From assembly GCF_029227915.1 (NCBI RefSeq), contig NC_079880.1, forward strand, positions 7,628,001-7,692,000: 64,000 nt of DNA, read 5' to 3'. This stretch comes from Hydractinia symbiolongicarpus. Its lineage: Eukaryota; Cnidaria; Hydrozoa; Anthoathecata; Hydractiniidae. Under the pieces are notes generated by a model. That model made no database searches. It was not told the DNA's origin and saw only the letters and a program-made list of their open reading frames with translations. The first letter of the stretch is position 1, and each line of letters starts with the position of its first letter. Both the position numbers and the translations under genes were made by a program. Of the stretch, positions 25,390 to 39,025 are shown in pieces.

Positions 25390-28300
25390 AGCCCTACCAC
25401 AGCGCCCAGTGTAATCGCTGAGTTCCAGCAATCATGTCAAATTAAGGAGAATGTTATTTCTTGGAGTCAAATTGTCTCATTGATCACATTTAAAAGGTCA
25501 AAGTCTAAAGTAAGTTCAATTAAGTCCCACAGTAAATCGTTTCTCTGTTAGAAGCTATGCAACCTAGTAATAGGGGAAACAAATCTCTAAATACATGTTG
25601 GTACGAATACTTGACGCAACCGTTGTAACTCAAACGGACTGATACCGTTAGAAACTCAATGAAATGTTGTTTTTGAAACTGTGTCTATTTCTTCAGCGCG
25701 CGCTAACGGCTAGGATTGGTCCCACAGTAAAAAATGACTTATTTATCTACATTTTTTAATAAAGCGCTATCACAGCGCCCAGTGTAATCGTTAAGTTCAA
25801 GCAATCATGTCAAGTTAAGAAGAATGTTATTTCTTGGAGACCAATTGTCTCATTTATCACATTTATAAGTTCAAAGTCTAAAATCAGTTCAATTAAGTCC
25901 CACAGTCAATCGTTTTACTGTTAATAGCGATGCAACCTTGTAATAACAGAAACATATCGCTAATTACATGTTGGTACTAATATGTGACGCAACAGTTGTA
26001 ACTCAAGCGGACTGATCCGTTAGATAGACAATATGCTGTAGTTTTTGAAACTGTCTCTATTTTTTCAGCACGAGCTAACGGCAAGGATTGGTACCACGGT
26101 AAGAAAATGACTTATTTATTAAAATTTTTGAATGAAGCGCTTCTACAGTGCCCAGTGTAATCATTCAGTTCCAGCAACCATGTCAAATTAAGTAGAATGT
26201 TATTTCTTGGAGTTCAATTTTCTCTTTTCTCACATTCATAAGATCAAAGTCCAAGGCAGTTCAATTAAGTGCCACAGTCAATCGTTTCGCTGTTAGAAGC
26301 AATGCAACCTAGTAATACCAGAAAAATATGGCTAAATACATGTTTGTACGAATATGTGAGGCAACCGTTGTAATTCAAAGGGTTTGATACCGCTAGAAAG
26401 TCAATGAAATGTAGTTTTTGAAAATGTCTCTATTTCTTCAGAGCGTGCTAACGGCTAGAATTGGTCCCACAGTAAAAAATTACTTATTTATCTACATTTT
26501 CAATTAAAGCGTACCACAGCGCCCAGTGTAATCGTTGAGTTCAAGCAATCATGACAAATTAAGAAGAATATTATTTCTTGGAGTTCAATTGTCTCATTTA
26601 TCAGATTTATAAGGTCAAAGTCCAAAGCAGTTCAATTAAGTCGCACAGTCAATCGTTTCCCTGTTAAAAGCGTTGCAACTTAGTAATATCGGAAAAACAT
26701 CGCCTAATGCATGTTGGTACGAATATGTGGCGCAACCGTTGTAACTCAGACGGATTGGTACCGCTAGAAAGTCAAAGAAATTTAGTTTCTAGAAATGTCT
26801 CTATTTCTTCAGCGAGAACTAACGGCCAGGATTGGTCCCACAGTAAAAAATGACTACTTTATCTAAATTTTTATATGAAGCGCTACCATAGCACCCAGTG
26901 TAATCGCTGAGTTCCAGTAATCATGTCAAATTAAGAAGAATGTTATTTCTTGGAGTCCAATTGTCTCATTTATCATTTTTATAAGTTCAAAGTCCAAAGC
27001 AGTTCAATTAAGTCCCACAGTCAATCGTTTTACTGTTAATAGCGATGCAACCTTGTAATAACAGAAACATATCGCTAAATACATGTTGGTACTAATATGT
27101 GATGCAACAGTTGTAACTCAAGCGGACTGATACCGTTAGATAGTCAATATGATGTAGTTTTTGAAACTGTCTCTACTTCTTCAGCGCGCGCCAACGGCTA
27201 GGATTGGTCCAACAGTAAAAAATGACTTATTTATCTACATTTTTTAATAAAGCGCTATCACAGCGCGCAGTGTAATCGTTAAGTTCAAGCAATCATGTCA
27301 AGTTGAGAAGAATGTTATTTCCTGGAGACCAATTGTCTCATTTATCACATTTATAAGTTCAAAGTCTAAAATCAGTTCAATTAAGACCTACAATCAATCG
27401 TTTCACTGTTAAAAGCGATGCAACCTAGTAACATCGGAAAAAAATCGCTAAATGCATGTTGGTACGAATATGTGACGCAACCGTTGTAACTCAAACGGAT
27501 TGATACCGCTAGAAATTCAATGAAATACACTTTTTGAAAATGTGTCTATTTCTTCAGCGCGCGCTAACGGCTAGGATTGGTCCCACAGTAAAAAATGACT
27601 AATTCATCTAAATTTTTATATGAAGCGCTACCATAGCGCCCAGTGTAATCGCTGAGTTCCAGTAATCATGTCAAATTAAGAAGAATGTTATTTCTTGGAG
27701 TCCAATTGTCTCATTTATCACATTTATGAGGCCAAAGTCTAAAATCAGTTCCAGCAAGTCCCACAATCAATCGTTTCACTGTTAAAAGCGATGCAACCTA
27801 GTAACATCGGAATAATATCGCTAAATACATGTTGGTATGAATATGTGACGCAACCGTTGTACCTCAAACGGACGGATACTGCTAGAAAGACAATGAAATA
27901 AAGTTTTTGAATATGTCTCTATTTCTTTAGCGCGCGCTAACGGCTAGGATTGGTCCCACAGTAAGAAATGACTAATTTATCAAAATTTTTAAATGAAGCC
28001 CTACCACAGCGCCCAGTGTAATCGCTGAATTCCAGCAATCATGTCAAATTAAGAAGAATGTTATTTCTTGGAGTCAAATTGTCTCATTGATCACATTTAA
28101 AAGGTCAAAGTCTAAAGTAAGTTCAATTAAGTCCCACAGTAAATCGTTTCTCTGTTAGAAGCTATGCAACCTAGTAATAGGGGAAACAAATCTCTAAATA
28201 CATGTTGGTACGAATACTTGACGCAACCGTTGTAACTCAAACGGACTGATACCGTTAGAAATTCAATGAAATGTTGTTTTTGAAACTGTGTCTATTTCTT

Positions 28301-31300
28301 CAGCGCGCGCTAACGGCTAGGATTGGTCCCACAGTAAAAAATGACTTATTTATCTACATTTTTTAATAAAGCGCTATCACAGCGCCCAGTGTAATCGTTA
28401 AGTTCAAGCAATCATGTCAAGTTAAGAAGAATGTTATTTCTTGGAGACCAATTGTCTCATTTATCACATTTATAAGTTCAAAGTCTAAAATCAGTTCAAT
28501 TAAGTCCCACAGTCAATCGTTTTACTGTTAATAGCGATGCAACCTTGTAATAACAGAAACATATCGCTAATTACATGTTGGTACTAATATGTGACGCAAC
28601 AGTTGTAACTCAAGCGGACTGATCCGTTAGATAGACAATATGATGTAGTTTTTGAAACTGTCTCTATTTTTTCAGCACGAGCTAACGGCAAGGATTGGTA
28701 CCACGGTAAGAAAATGACTTATTTATTAAAATTTTTGAATGAAGCGCTTCTACAGTGCCCAGTGTAATCATTCAGTTCCAGCAACCATGTCAAATTAAGT
28801 AGAATGTTATTTCTTGGAGTTCAATTTTCTCTTTTCTCACATTCATAAGATCAAAGTCCAAGGCAGTTCAATTAAGTGCCACAGTCAATCGTTTCGCTGT
28901 TAGAAGCGATGCAACCTAGTAATACCAGAAAAATATGGCTAAATACATGTTTGTACGAATATGTGAGGCAACCGTTGTAATTCAAAGGGTTTGATACCGC
29001 TAGAAAGTCAATGAAATGTAGTTTTTGAAAATGTCTCTATTTCTTCAGAGCGTGCTAACGGCTAGAATTGGTCCCACAGTAAAAAATTACTTATTTATCT
29101 ACATTTTCAATTAAAGCGTACCACAGCGCCCAGTGTAATCGTTGAGTTCAAGCAATCATGACAAATTAAGAAGAATATTATTTCTTGGAGTTCAATTGTC
29201 TCATTTATCAGATTTATAAGGTCAAAGTCCAAAGCAGTTCAATTAAGTCGCACAGTCAATCGTTTCCCTGTTAAAAGCGTTGCAACTTAGTAATATCGGA
29301 AAAACATCGCCTAATGCATGTTGGTACGAATATGTGGCGCAACCGTTGTAACTCAGACGGATTGGTACCGCTAGAAAGTCAAAGAAATTTAGTTTCTAGA
29401 AATGTCTCTATTTCTTCAGCGAGAGCTAACGGCCAGGATTGGTCCCACAGTAAAAAATGACTACTTTATCTAAATTTTTATATGAAGCGCTACCATAGCG
29501 CCCAGTGTAATCGCTGAGTTCCAGTAATCATGTCAAATTAAGAAGAATGTTATTTCTTGGAGTCCAATTGTCTCATTTATCATTTTTATAAGTTCAAAGT
29601 CCAAAGCAAATCAATTAAGTCCCACAGTCAATCGTTTTACTGTTAATAGCGATGCAACCTTGTAATAACAGAAACATATCGCTAAATACATGTTGGTACT
29701 AATATGTGATGCAACAGTTGTAACTCAAGCGGACTGATACCGTTAGATAGTCAATATGATGTAGTTTTTGAAACTGTCTCTACTTCTTCAGCGCGCGCCA
29801 ACGGCTAGGATTGGTCCCACAGTAAAAAATGACTTATTTATCTACATTTTTTAATAAAGCGCTATCACAGCGCGCTGTGTAATCGTTAAGTTCAAGCAAT
29901 CATGTCAAGTTGAGAAGAATGTTATTTCCTGGAGACCAATTGTCTCATTTATCACATTTATAAGTTCAAAGTCTAAAATCAGTTCAATTAAGACCTACAA
30001 TCAATCGTTTCACTGTTAAAAGCGATGCAACCTAGTAACATCGGAATAATATCGCTAAATACATGTTGGTACGAATATGTGACGCAACTGTTGTACCTCA
30101 AACGGACGGATGCTGCTAGAAAGACAATGAAATGTAGTTTTTGAATATGTCTCTATTTCTTTAGCGCGCGCTAACGGCTAGGATTGGTCCCACAGTAAGA
30201 AATGACTAATTTATCAAAATTTTTTAATGAAGCCCTACCACAGCGCCCAGTGTAATCGCTGAGTTCCAGCAATCATGTCAAATTAAGGAGAATGTTATTT
30301 CTTGGAGTCAAATTGTCTCATTGATCACATTTAAAAGGTCAAAGTCTAAAGTAAGTTCAATTAAGTCCCACAGTAAATCGTTTCTCTGTTAGAAGCTATG
30401 CAACCTAGTAATAGGGGAAACAAATCTCTAAATACATGTTGGTACGAATACTTGACGCAACCGTTGTAACTCAAACGGACTGATACCGTTAGAAATTCAA
30501 TGAAATGTTGTTTTTGAAACTGTGTCTATTTCTTCAGCGCGCGCTAACGGCTAGGATTGGTCCCACAGTAAAAAATGACTTATTTATCTACATTTTTTAA
30601 TAAAGCGCTATCACAGCGCCCAGTGTAATCGTTAAGTTCAAGCAATCATGTCAAGTTAAGAAGAATGTTATTTCTTGGAGACCAATTGTCTCATTTATCA
30701 CATTTATAAGTTCAAAGTCTAAAATCAGTTCAATTAAGTCCCACAGTCAATCGTTTTACTGTTAATAGCGATGCAACCTTGTAATAACAGAAACATATCG
30801 CTAATTACATGTTGGTACTAATATGTGACGCAACAGTTGTAACTCAAGCGGACTGATCCGTTAGATAGACAATATGATGTAATTTTTGAAACTGTCTCTA
30901 TTTTTTCAGCACGAGCTAACGGCAAGGATTGGTACCACGGTAAGAAAATGACTTATTTATTAAAATTTTTGAATGAAGCGCTTCTACAGTGCCCAGTGTA
31001 ATCATTCAGTTCCAGCAACCATGTCAAATTAAGTAGAATGTTATTTCTTGGAGTTCAATTTTCTCTTTTCTCACATTCATAAGATCAAAGTCCAAGGCAG
31101 TTCAATTAAGTGCCACAGTCAATCGTTTCGCTGTTAGAAGCAATGCAACCTAGTAATGCCAGAAAAATATGGCTAAATACATGTTTGTACGAATATGTGA
31201 GGCAACCGTTGTAATTCAAAGGGTTTGATACCGCTAGAAAGTCAATGAAATGTAGTTTTTGAAAATGTCTCTCTTTCTTCAGAGCGTGCTAACGGCTAGA

Positions 31301-34300
31301 ATTGGTCCCACAGTAAAAAATTACTTATTTATCTACATTTTCAATTAAAGCGTACCACAGCGCCCAGTGTAATCGTTGAGTTCAAGCAATCATGACAAAT
31401 TAAGAAGAATATTATTTCTTGGAGTTCAATTGTCTCATTTATCAGATTTATAAGGTCAAAGTCCAAAGCAGTTCAATTAAGTCGCACAGTCAATCGTTTC
31501 CCTGTTAAAAGCGTTGCAACTTAGTAATATCGGAAAAACATCGCCTAATGCATGTTGGTACGAATATGTGGCGCAACCGTTGTAACTCAGACGGATTGGT
31601 ACCGCTAGAAAGTCAAAGAAATTTAGTTTCTAGAAATGTCTCTATTTCTTCAGCGAGAACTAACGGCCAGGATTGGTCCCACAGTAAAAAATGACTACTT
31701 TATCTAAATTGTTATATGAAGCGCTACCATAGCGCCCAGTGTAATCGCTGAGTTCCAGTAATCATGTCAAATTAAGAAGAATGTTATTTCTTGGAGTCCA
31801 ATTGTCTCATTTATCATTTTTATAAGTTCAAAGTCCAAAGCAGTTCAATTAAGTCCCACAGTCAATCGTTTTACTGTTAATAGCGATGCAACCTTGTAAT
31901 AACAGAAACATATCGCTAAATACATGTTGGTACTAATATGTGATGCAACAGTTGTAACTCAAGCGGACTGATACCGTTAGATAGTCAATATGATGTAGTT
32001 TTTGAAACTGTCTCTACTTCTTCAGCGCGCGCCAACGGCTAGGATTGGTCCCACAGTAAAAAATGACTTATTTATCTACATTTTTTAATAAAGCGCTATC
32101 ACAGCGCGCAGTGTAATCGTTAAGTTCAAGCAATCATGTCAAGTTGAGAAGAATGTTATTTCCTGGAGACCAATTGTCTCATTTATCACATTTATAAGTT
32201 CAAAGTCTAAAATCAGTTCAATTAAGACCTACAATCAATCGTTTCACTGTTAAAAGCGATGCAACCTAGTAACATCGGAAAAAAATCGCTAAATGCATGT
32301 TGGTACGAATATGTGACGCAACCGTTGTAACTCAAACGGATTGATACCGCTAGAAAGTCAATGAAATACACTTTTTGAAAATGTGTCTATTTCTTCAGCG
32401 CGCGCTAACGGCTAGGATTGGTCCCACAGTAAAAAATGACTAATTCATCTAAATTTTTATATGAAGCGCTACCATAGCGCCCAGTGTAATCGCTGAGTTC
32501 CAGTAATCATGTCAAATTAAGAAGAATGTTATTTCTTGGAGTCCAATTGTCTCATTTATCACATTTATGAGGCCAAAGTCTAAAATCAGTTCCAGCAAGT
32601 CCCACAATCAATCGTTTCACTGTTAAAAGCGATGCAACCTAGTAACATCGGAATAATATCGCTAAATACATGTTGGTATGAATATGTGACGCAACCGTTG
32701 TACCTCAAACGGACGGATACTGCTAGAAAGACAATGAAATAAAGTTTTTGAATATGTCTCTATTTCTTTAGCGCGCGCTAACGGCTAGGATTGGTCCCAC
32801 AGTAAGAAATGACTAATTTATCAAAATTTTTAAATGAAGCCCTACCACAGCGCCCAGTGTAATCGCTGAATTCCAGCAATCATGTCAAATTAAGAAGAAT
32901 GTTATTTCTTGGAGTCAAATTGTCTCATTGATCACATTTAAAAGGTCAAAGTCTAAAGTAAGTTCAATTAAGTCCCACAGTAAATCGTTTCTCTGTTAGA
33001 AGCTATGCAACCTAGTAATAGGGGAAACAAATCTCTAAATACATGTTGGTACGAATACTTGACGCAACCGTTGTAACTCAAACGGACTGATACCGTTAGA
33101 AATTCAATGAAATGTTGTTTTTGAAACTGTGTCTATTTCTTCAGCGCGCGCTAACGGCTAGGATTGGTCCCACAGTAAAAAATGACTTATTTATCTACAT
33201 TTTTTAATAAAGCGCTATCACAGCGCCCAGTGTAATCGTTAAGTTCAAGCAATCATGTCAAGTTAAGAAGAATGTTATTTCTTGGAGACCAATTGTCTCA
33301 TTTATCACATTTATAAGTTCAAAGTCTAAAATCAGTTCAATTAAGTCCCACAGTCAATCGTTTTACTGTTAATAGCGATGCAACCTTGTAATAACAGAAA
33401 CATATCGCTAATTACATGTTGGTACTAATATGTGACGCAACAGTTGTAACTCAAGCGGACTGATCCGTTAGATAGACAATATGATGTAATTTTTGAAACT
33501 GTCTCTATTTTTTCAGCACGAGCTAACGGCAAGGATTGGTACCACGGTAAGAAAATGACTTATTTATTAAAATTTTTGAATGAAGCGCTTCTACAGTGCC
33601 CAGTGTAATCATTCAGTTCCAGCAACCATGTCAAATTAAGTAGAATGTTATTTCTTGGAGTTCAATTTTCTCTTTTCTCACATTCATAAGATCAAAGTCC
33701 AAGGCAGTTCAATTAAGTGCCACAGTCAATCGTTTCGCTGTTAGAAGCGATGCAACCTAGTAATACCAGAAAAATATGGCTAAATACATGTTTGTACGAA
33801 TATGTGAGGCAACCGTTGTAATTCAAAGGGTTTGATACCGCTAGAAAGTCAATGAAATGTAGTTTTTGAAAATGTCTCTATTTCTTCAGAGCGTACTAAC
33901 GGCTAGAATTGGTCCCACAGTAAAAAATTACTTATTTATCTACATTTTCAATTAAAGCGTACCACAGCGCCCAGTGTAATCTTTGAGTTCAAGCAATCAT
34001 GACAAATTAAGAAGAATATTATTTCTTGGAGTTCAATTGTCTCATTTATCAGATTTATAAGGTCAAAGTCCAAAGCAGTTCAATTAAGTCGCACAGTCAA
34101 TCGTTTCCCTGTTAAAAGCGTTGCAACTTAGTAATATCGGAAAAACATCGCCTAATGCATGTTGGTACGAATATGTGGCGCAACCGTTGTAACTCAGACG
34201 GATTGGTACCGCTAGAAAGTCAAAGAAATTTAGTTTCTAGAAATGTCTCTATTTCTTCAGCGAGAGCTAACGGCCAGGATTGGTCCCACAGTAAAAAATG

Positions 34301-34882
34301 ACTACTTTATCTAAATTTTTATATGAAGCGCTACCATAGCGCCCAGTGTAATCGCTGAGTTCCAGTAATCATGTCAAATTAAGAAGAATGTTATTTCTTG
34401 GAGTCCAATTGTCTCATTTATCATTTTTATAAGTTCAAAGTCCAAAGCAGTTCAATTAAGTCCCACAGTCAATCGTTTTACTGTTAATAGCGATGCAACC
34501 TTGTAATAACAGAAACATATCGCTAAATACATGTTGGTACTAATATGTGATGCAACAGTTGTAACTCAAGCGGACTGATACCGTTAGATAGTCAATATGA
34601 TGTAGTTTTTGAAACTGTCTCTACTTCTTCAGCGCGCGCCAACGGCTAGGATTGGTCCCACAGTAAAAAATGACTTATTTATCTACATTTTTTAATAAAG
34701 CGCTATCACAGCGCGCTGTGTAATCGTTAAGTTCAAGCAATCATGTCAAGTTGAGAAGAATGTTATTTCCTGGAGACCAATTGTCTCATTTATCACATTT
34801 ATAAGTTCAAAGTCTAAAATCAGTTCAATTAAGACCTACAATCAATCGTTTCACTGTTAAAAGCGATGCAACCTAGTAACAT
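25201..34882. repeat. 4,841-bp tandem duplication (13 monomers), two copies
   Basis: Copy 1 is 25201-30041 and copy 2 is 30042-34882. Markers that distinguish the individual heptamers pair up at exactly 4,841 bp: AGCGAGAACT at 26812 and 31653; GCTGTG (in GCGCGCTGTG) at 29874 and 34715; and CGGAATAATATCGC at 25201 and 30042. The copies differ by only scattered substitutions, such as CTCTATTTC/CTCTCTTTC near 26427/31267. The junction at 30042 lies inside the shared sequence CCTAGTAACATCGGA and creates the six-monomer interval. Confidence 0.88.
25320..25333. other. 14-bp perfect palindrome TTAGCGCGCGCTAA
   Basis: The element is perfectly self-complementary and contains an alternating GCGCGCGC core, a sequence type known to favour Z-DNA under supercoiling. 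It is frequent in the 24-35 kb block. Elsewhere it is reduced to CAGCGCGCGC with AAACGG, CAGCGCGTGC, or CAGCGCGAGC. Confidence 0.85.
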
Positions 34883-35560
34883 CGGAAAAAAATCGCTAAA
34901 TGCATGTTGGTACGAATATGTGACGCAACCGTTGTAACTCAAACGGATTGATACCGCTAGAAAGTCAATGAAATACACTTTTTGAAAATGTGTCTATTTT
35001 TTCAGCGCGCGCTAACGGCTAGGATTGGTCCCACAGTAAAAAATGACTAATTCATCTAAATTTTTATATGAAGCGCTACCATAGCGCCCAGTGTAATCGC
35101 TGAGTTCCAGTAATCATGTCAAATTAAGAAGAATGTTATTTCTTGGAGTCCAATTGTCTCATTTATCACATTTATGAGGCCAAAGTCTAAAATCAGTTCC
35201 AGCAAGTCCCACAATCAATCCTTTCACTGTTAAAAGCGATGCAACCTAGTAACATCGGAATAATATCGCTAAATACATGTTGGTATGAATATGTGACGCA
35301 ACCGTTGTACCTCAAACGGACGGATACTGCTAGAAAGACAATGAAATGTAGTTTTTGAATATGTCTCTATTTCTTTAGCGCGCGCTAACGGCTAGGATTG
35401 GTCCCACAGTAAGAAATGACTAATTTATCAAAATTTTTAAATGAAGCCCTACCACAGCGCCCAGTGTAATCGCTGAGTTCCAGCAATCATGTCAAATTAA
35501 GAAGAATGTTATTTCTTGGAGTCAAATTGTCTCATTGATCACATTTAAAAGGTCAAAATC

Positions 35561-36029
35561 CAAAGCAGTTCAATTAAGTCGCACAGTCAATCGTTTCCCT
35601 GTTAAAAGCGATGCAACTTAGTAATATCGGAAAAATATCGCTAAATACATGTTTGTGCGAATATGTGACGCAACCGTTGTAACTCAAACGGACGGATGCT
35701 GCTAGAAAGACAATGAATTGTAGTTTTTGAAAATGTCTCTAATTCTTCAGCGCGAGCTAACGGCTAGGATTGATCCCACAGTAAAAAATGACTAATTTAT
35801 CTAATTTTTTATAAGAAGCGCTACCATAGCGCCCAGTGTAATCGCTGAGTTCCAGTAATCATGTCAAATAAAGAAGAATGTTATTTCTTGGAGTCCAATT
35901 GTTTCATTTACCACATTTATAAGGTCAAAGTCTAAAATCAGTTCCAGTAAGTCCCACAATCAATCGTTTCACTGTTAAAAGCGATGCAACCTAGTAACAT
36001 CAGAATAATATCGCTAAATACATGATGGT
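35561..36029. repeat. Transition monomers
   Basis: A little more than one monomer that fits neither the heptamer on the left nor the tetramer on the right. It joins a GCACAGTCAATCGTTTCCCTG type to a GTTCCAGTAAGTCCC type. Only satellite sequence is present. Confidence 0.7.
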
Positions 36030-39025
36030 ACGAATATGTGACGCAACCGTTGTACCTCAAGCGGACGGATACTGCTAGAAAAAATATGAAATGTAGTTTT
36101 TGAATATGTCTCTATTTCTTTAGCGCGCGCCAACGGCTAGGATTGGTCCCACAGTAAAAAATGACTAATTTATCTAAATTTTTAAATGAAGCGCTACCAC
36201 AGCGCCCAGTGTAATCGCTGAGTTGCAGCAGTCATGTCAAATTAAAAAGAATGTTATTTCTTGGAGTCAAATTTTCTCGTTGATCACATTTAAAAGGTCA
36301 AAGTCTAAAGTAAGTTCAATTAAGTCCCACAGTCAATCGTTTCTCTGTTAGAAGCTATGCAACCTAGTAATAGGGGAAACAAATCTCTAAATACATGTTG
36401 GTACGAATACTTAACGCAACCGTTGTAACTCAAACGGACTGATACCGTTAAAAACTCTATGAAATATAATTTTTGAAACTGTCTCTACTTCCTCAACGCG
36501 CGATAACGGCTAGGATTGGTCCCACAGTAAAAAATGACTTCATTATCAATACTTTTAAAGGAAGCGCTACTACAGTGCCCAGTGTAATCGCCGAGTTCCA
36601 GCAATCAGGTAAAATTAAGAAGGATGTTATATCTTGGAGTCCAATTGTCTCATTGATGACCTTTATAACGTCAAAGTATAAGATCAGTTCAATTAAGTCC
36701 CCCAGTCAATCGTTTTACTGTTAATAGCGATGCATCCTTGTAATAACAGAAACATATCGCTAAATACATGTTGGTACTAGCATGTTACGTAACAGTTGTA
36801 ACTCAAACGGACTTATACCGTTAGATAATCAATATAATGCAGTTTTGGAAACTGTCTCTATTTCTTCAGCGCGAGCTAACGGCAAGGATTGGTACCACGG
36901 TAAAAAGATGACTTATTTATTAAAGTTTTTGAATGAAGCGCTTCCACAGTGCCCAGTGTAATCGTTGAGTTCCAGCAATCATGTCAAATAAAGTAGAATG
37001 TTATTTTTTGGAGTTCAATTTTCTCTTTTCTCACATTCATAAGATCAAAGTCCAAGGCAGTTCAATTAAGTGCCACAGTCAATCGTTTTACTGTTAGAAG
37101 CGATGCAACCAATAATACCTAAAAAATATCGCTAAATACATGTTTGTACGAATATGTGACGCAACCGTTGTAAGTCAAACGGATTGATACCGCTAGAAAG
37201 TCAATGAAATACACTTTTTGAAAATGTTTCTATTTCTTCAGCGCGTGCTAACGGCTGGGATTGGTCCCACAGTAAAAAATGACTAATTTATCTAAATTTT
37301 TATATGACGCGCTACCATAGCGCCCAGTGTAATCGTTAAGTTCAAGCAATCATGTCAAGTTAAGAAGAATGTTATTTCTTGGAGACCAATCGTGTCATTT
37401 ATCACATTTATAAGTTCAAAGTCTAAAATCTGTTCAATTGAGACCTACAGTCAATCGTTTCACTGTTAAAAGCGAGGCAACCTAGTAACATCGGAAAAAA
37501 TCGCTAAATGCATGTTGGTACGAATATGTGACGCAACCGTTGTACCTCAAGCGGACGGATACTGCTAGAAAAAATATGAAATGTAGTTTTTGAATATGTC
37601 TCTATTTCTTTAGCGCGCGCCAACGGCTAGGATTGGTCCCACAGTAAAAAATGACTAATTTATCTAAATTTTTAAATGAAGCGCTACCACAGCGCCCAGT
37701 GTAATCGCTGAGTTGCAGCAGTCATGTCAAATTAAAAAAAATGTTATTTCTTGGAGTCAAATTTTCTCGTTGATCACATTTAAAAGGTCAAAGTCTAAAG
37801 TAAGTTCAATTAAGTCCCACAGTCAATCGTTTCTCTGTTAGAAGCTATGCAACCTAGTAATAGGGGAAACAAATCTCTAAATACATGTTGGTACGAATAC
37901 TTAACGGAACCGTTGTAACTCAAACGGACTGATACCGTTAGAAACTCTATGAAATATAATTTTTGAAACTGTCTCTACTTCCTCAACGCGCGATAACGGC
38001 TAGGATTGGTCCCACAGTAAAAAATGACTTCATTATCAATACTTTTAAAGGAAGCGCTACTACAGTGCCCAGTGTAATCGCCGAGTTCCAGCAATCAGGT
38101 AAAATTAAGAAGGATGTTATTTCTTGGAGTCCAATTGTCTCATTGATGACCTTTATAACGTCAAAGTATAAGATCAGTTCAATTAAGTCCCACAGTCAAT
38201 CGTTTTACTGTTAATAGCGATGCATCCTTGTAATAACAGAAACATATCGCTAAATACATGTTGGTACTAGCATGTGACGTAACAGTTGTAACTCAAACGG
38301 ACTTATACCGTTAGATAATCAATATAATGTAGTTTTGGAAACTGTCTCTATTTCTTCAGCGCGAGCTAACGGCAAGGATTGGTACCACGGTAAAAAGATG
38401 ACTTATTTATTAAAATTTTTGAATGAAGCGCTTCCACAGTGCCCAGTGTAATCGTTGAGTTCCAGCAATCATGTCAAATAAAGTAGAATGTTATTTTTTG
38501 GAGTTCAATTTTCTCTTTTCTCACATTCATAAGATCAAAGTCCAAGGCAGTTCAATTAAGTGCCACAGTCAATCGTTTTACTGTTAGAAGCGATGCAACC
38601 AATAATACCTAAAAAATATCGCTAAATACATGTTTGTACGAATATGTGACGCAACCGTTGTAAGTCAAACGGATTGATACCGCTAGAAAATCAATGAAAT
38701 ACACTTTTTGAAAATGTTTCTATTTCTTCAGCGCGCGCTAACGGCTGGGATTGGTCCCACAGTAAAAAATGACTAATTTATCTAAATTTTTATATGACGC
38801 GCTACCATAGCGCCCAGTGTAATCGTTAAGTTCAAGCAATCATGTCAAGTTAAGAAGAATGTTATTTCTTGGAGACCAATCGTGTCATTTATCACATTTA
38901 TAAGTTCAAAGTCTAAAATCTGTTCAATTGAGACCTACAGTCAATTGTTTCACTGTTAAAAGCGAGGCAACCTAGTAACATCGGAAAAAATCGCTAAATG
39001 CATGTTGGTACGAATATGTGACGCT
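36030..39025. repeat. 1,490-bp tetramer higher-order repeat, two copies
   Basis: GCGGACGGATACTGCTAGAA at 36061 recurs at 37551, 1,490 bp later, and the text matches closely up to about 39010. Differences are rare single bases, for example GTTATATCTTGG near 36630 against GTTATTTCTTGG near 38120. The four monomers include the AATAGGGGAAACAAATC type and the GGTACCACGGTAAAAAG type. A one-third-monomer open frame beginning with TTG at 36473 and 37963 is duplicated along with the repeat and is not a gene. Confidence 0.9.

Larger units (their letters stand above)
23701..35560. repeat. ~2,607-bp heptamer higher-order repeat
   Basis: The marker GCGCTTCTACAGTGCC gives TTCTACA at 26141, 28748, 30982 and 33589. 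The spacings are 2,607, 2,234 and 2,607 bp. The related marker at 23536 (TTCCACA) extends the series to the left. Thus the unit is seven monomers, and the third interval has lost one monomer (373 bp). Markers of each position recur in fixed order: AGCGAGAACT or AGCGAGAGCT, AATGACTACTTTATC, CAGCGCGCAGTG, GGCCAAAGTC, and AATAGGGGAAACAAATC. The period ends near 35560, where AGGTCAAAATCCAAAGC replaces the expected AGTCTAAAGTAAG. Confidence 0.92.

Noticed and set aside
36473-38214. Two nearly identical 83-codon open frames at 36473-36724 and 37963-38214
   Set aside because: They start with TTG, lie wholly inside about two-thirds of a monomer, and are duplicated only because the 1,490-bp repeat is. 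Corresponding frames in most other monomers are broken by stops and indels. No family is recognised.
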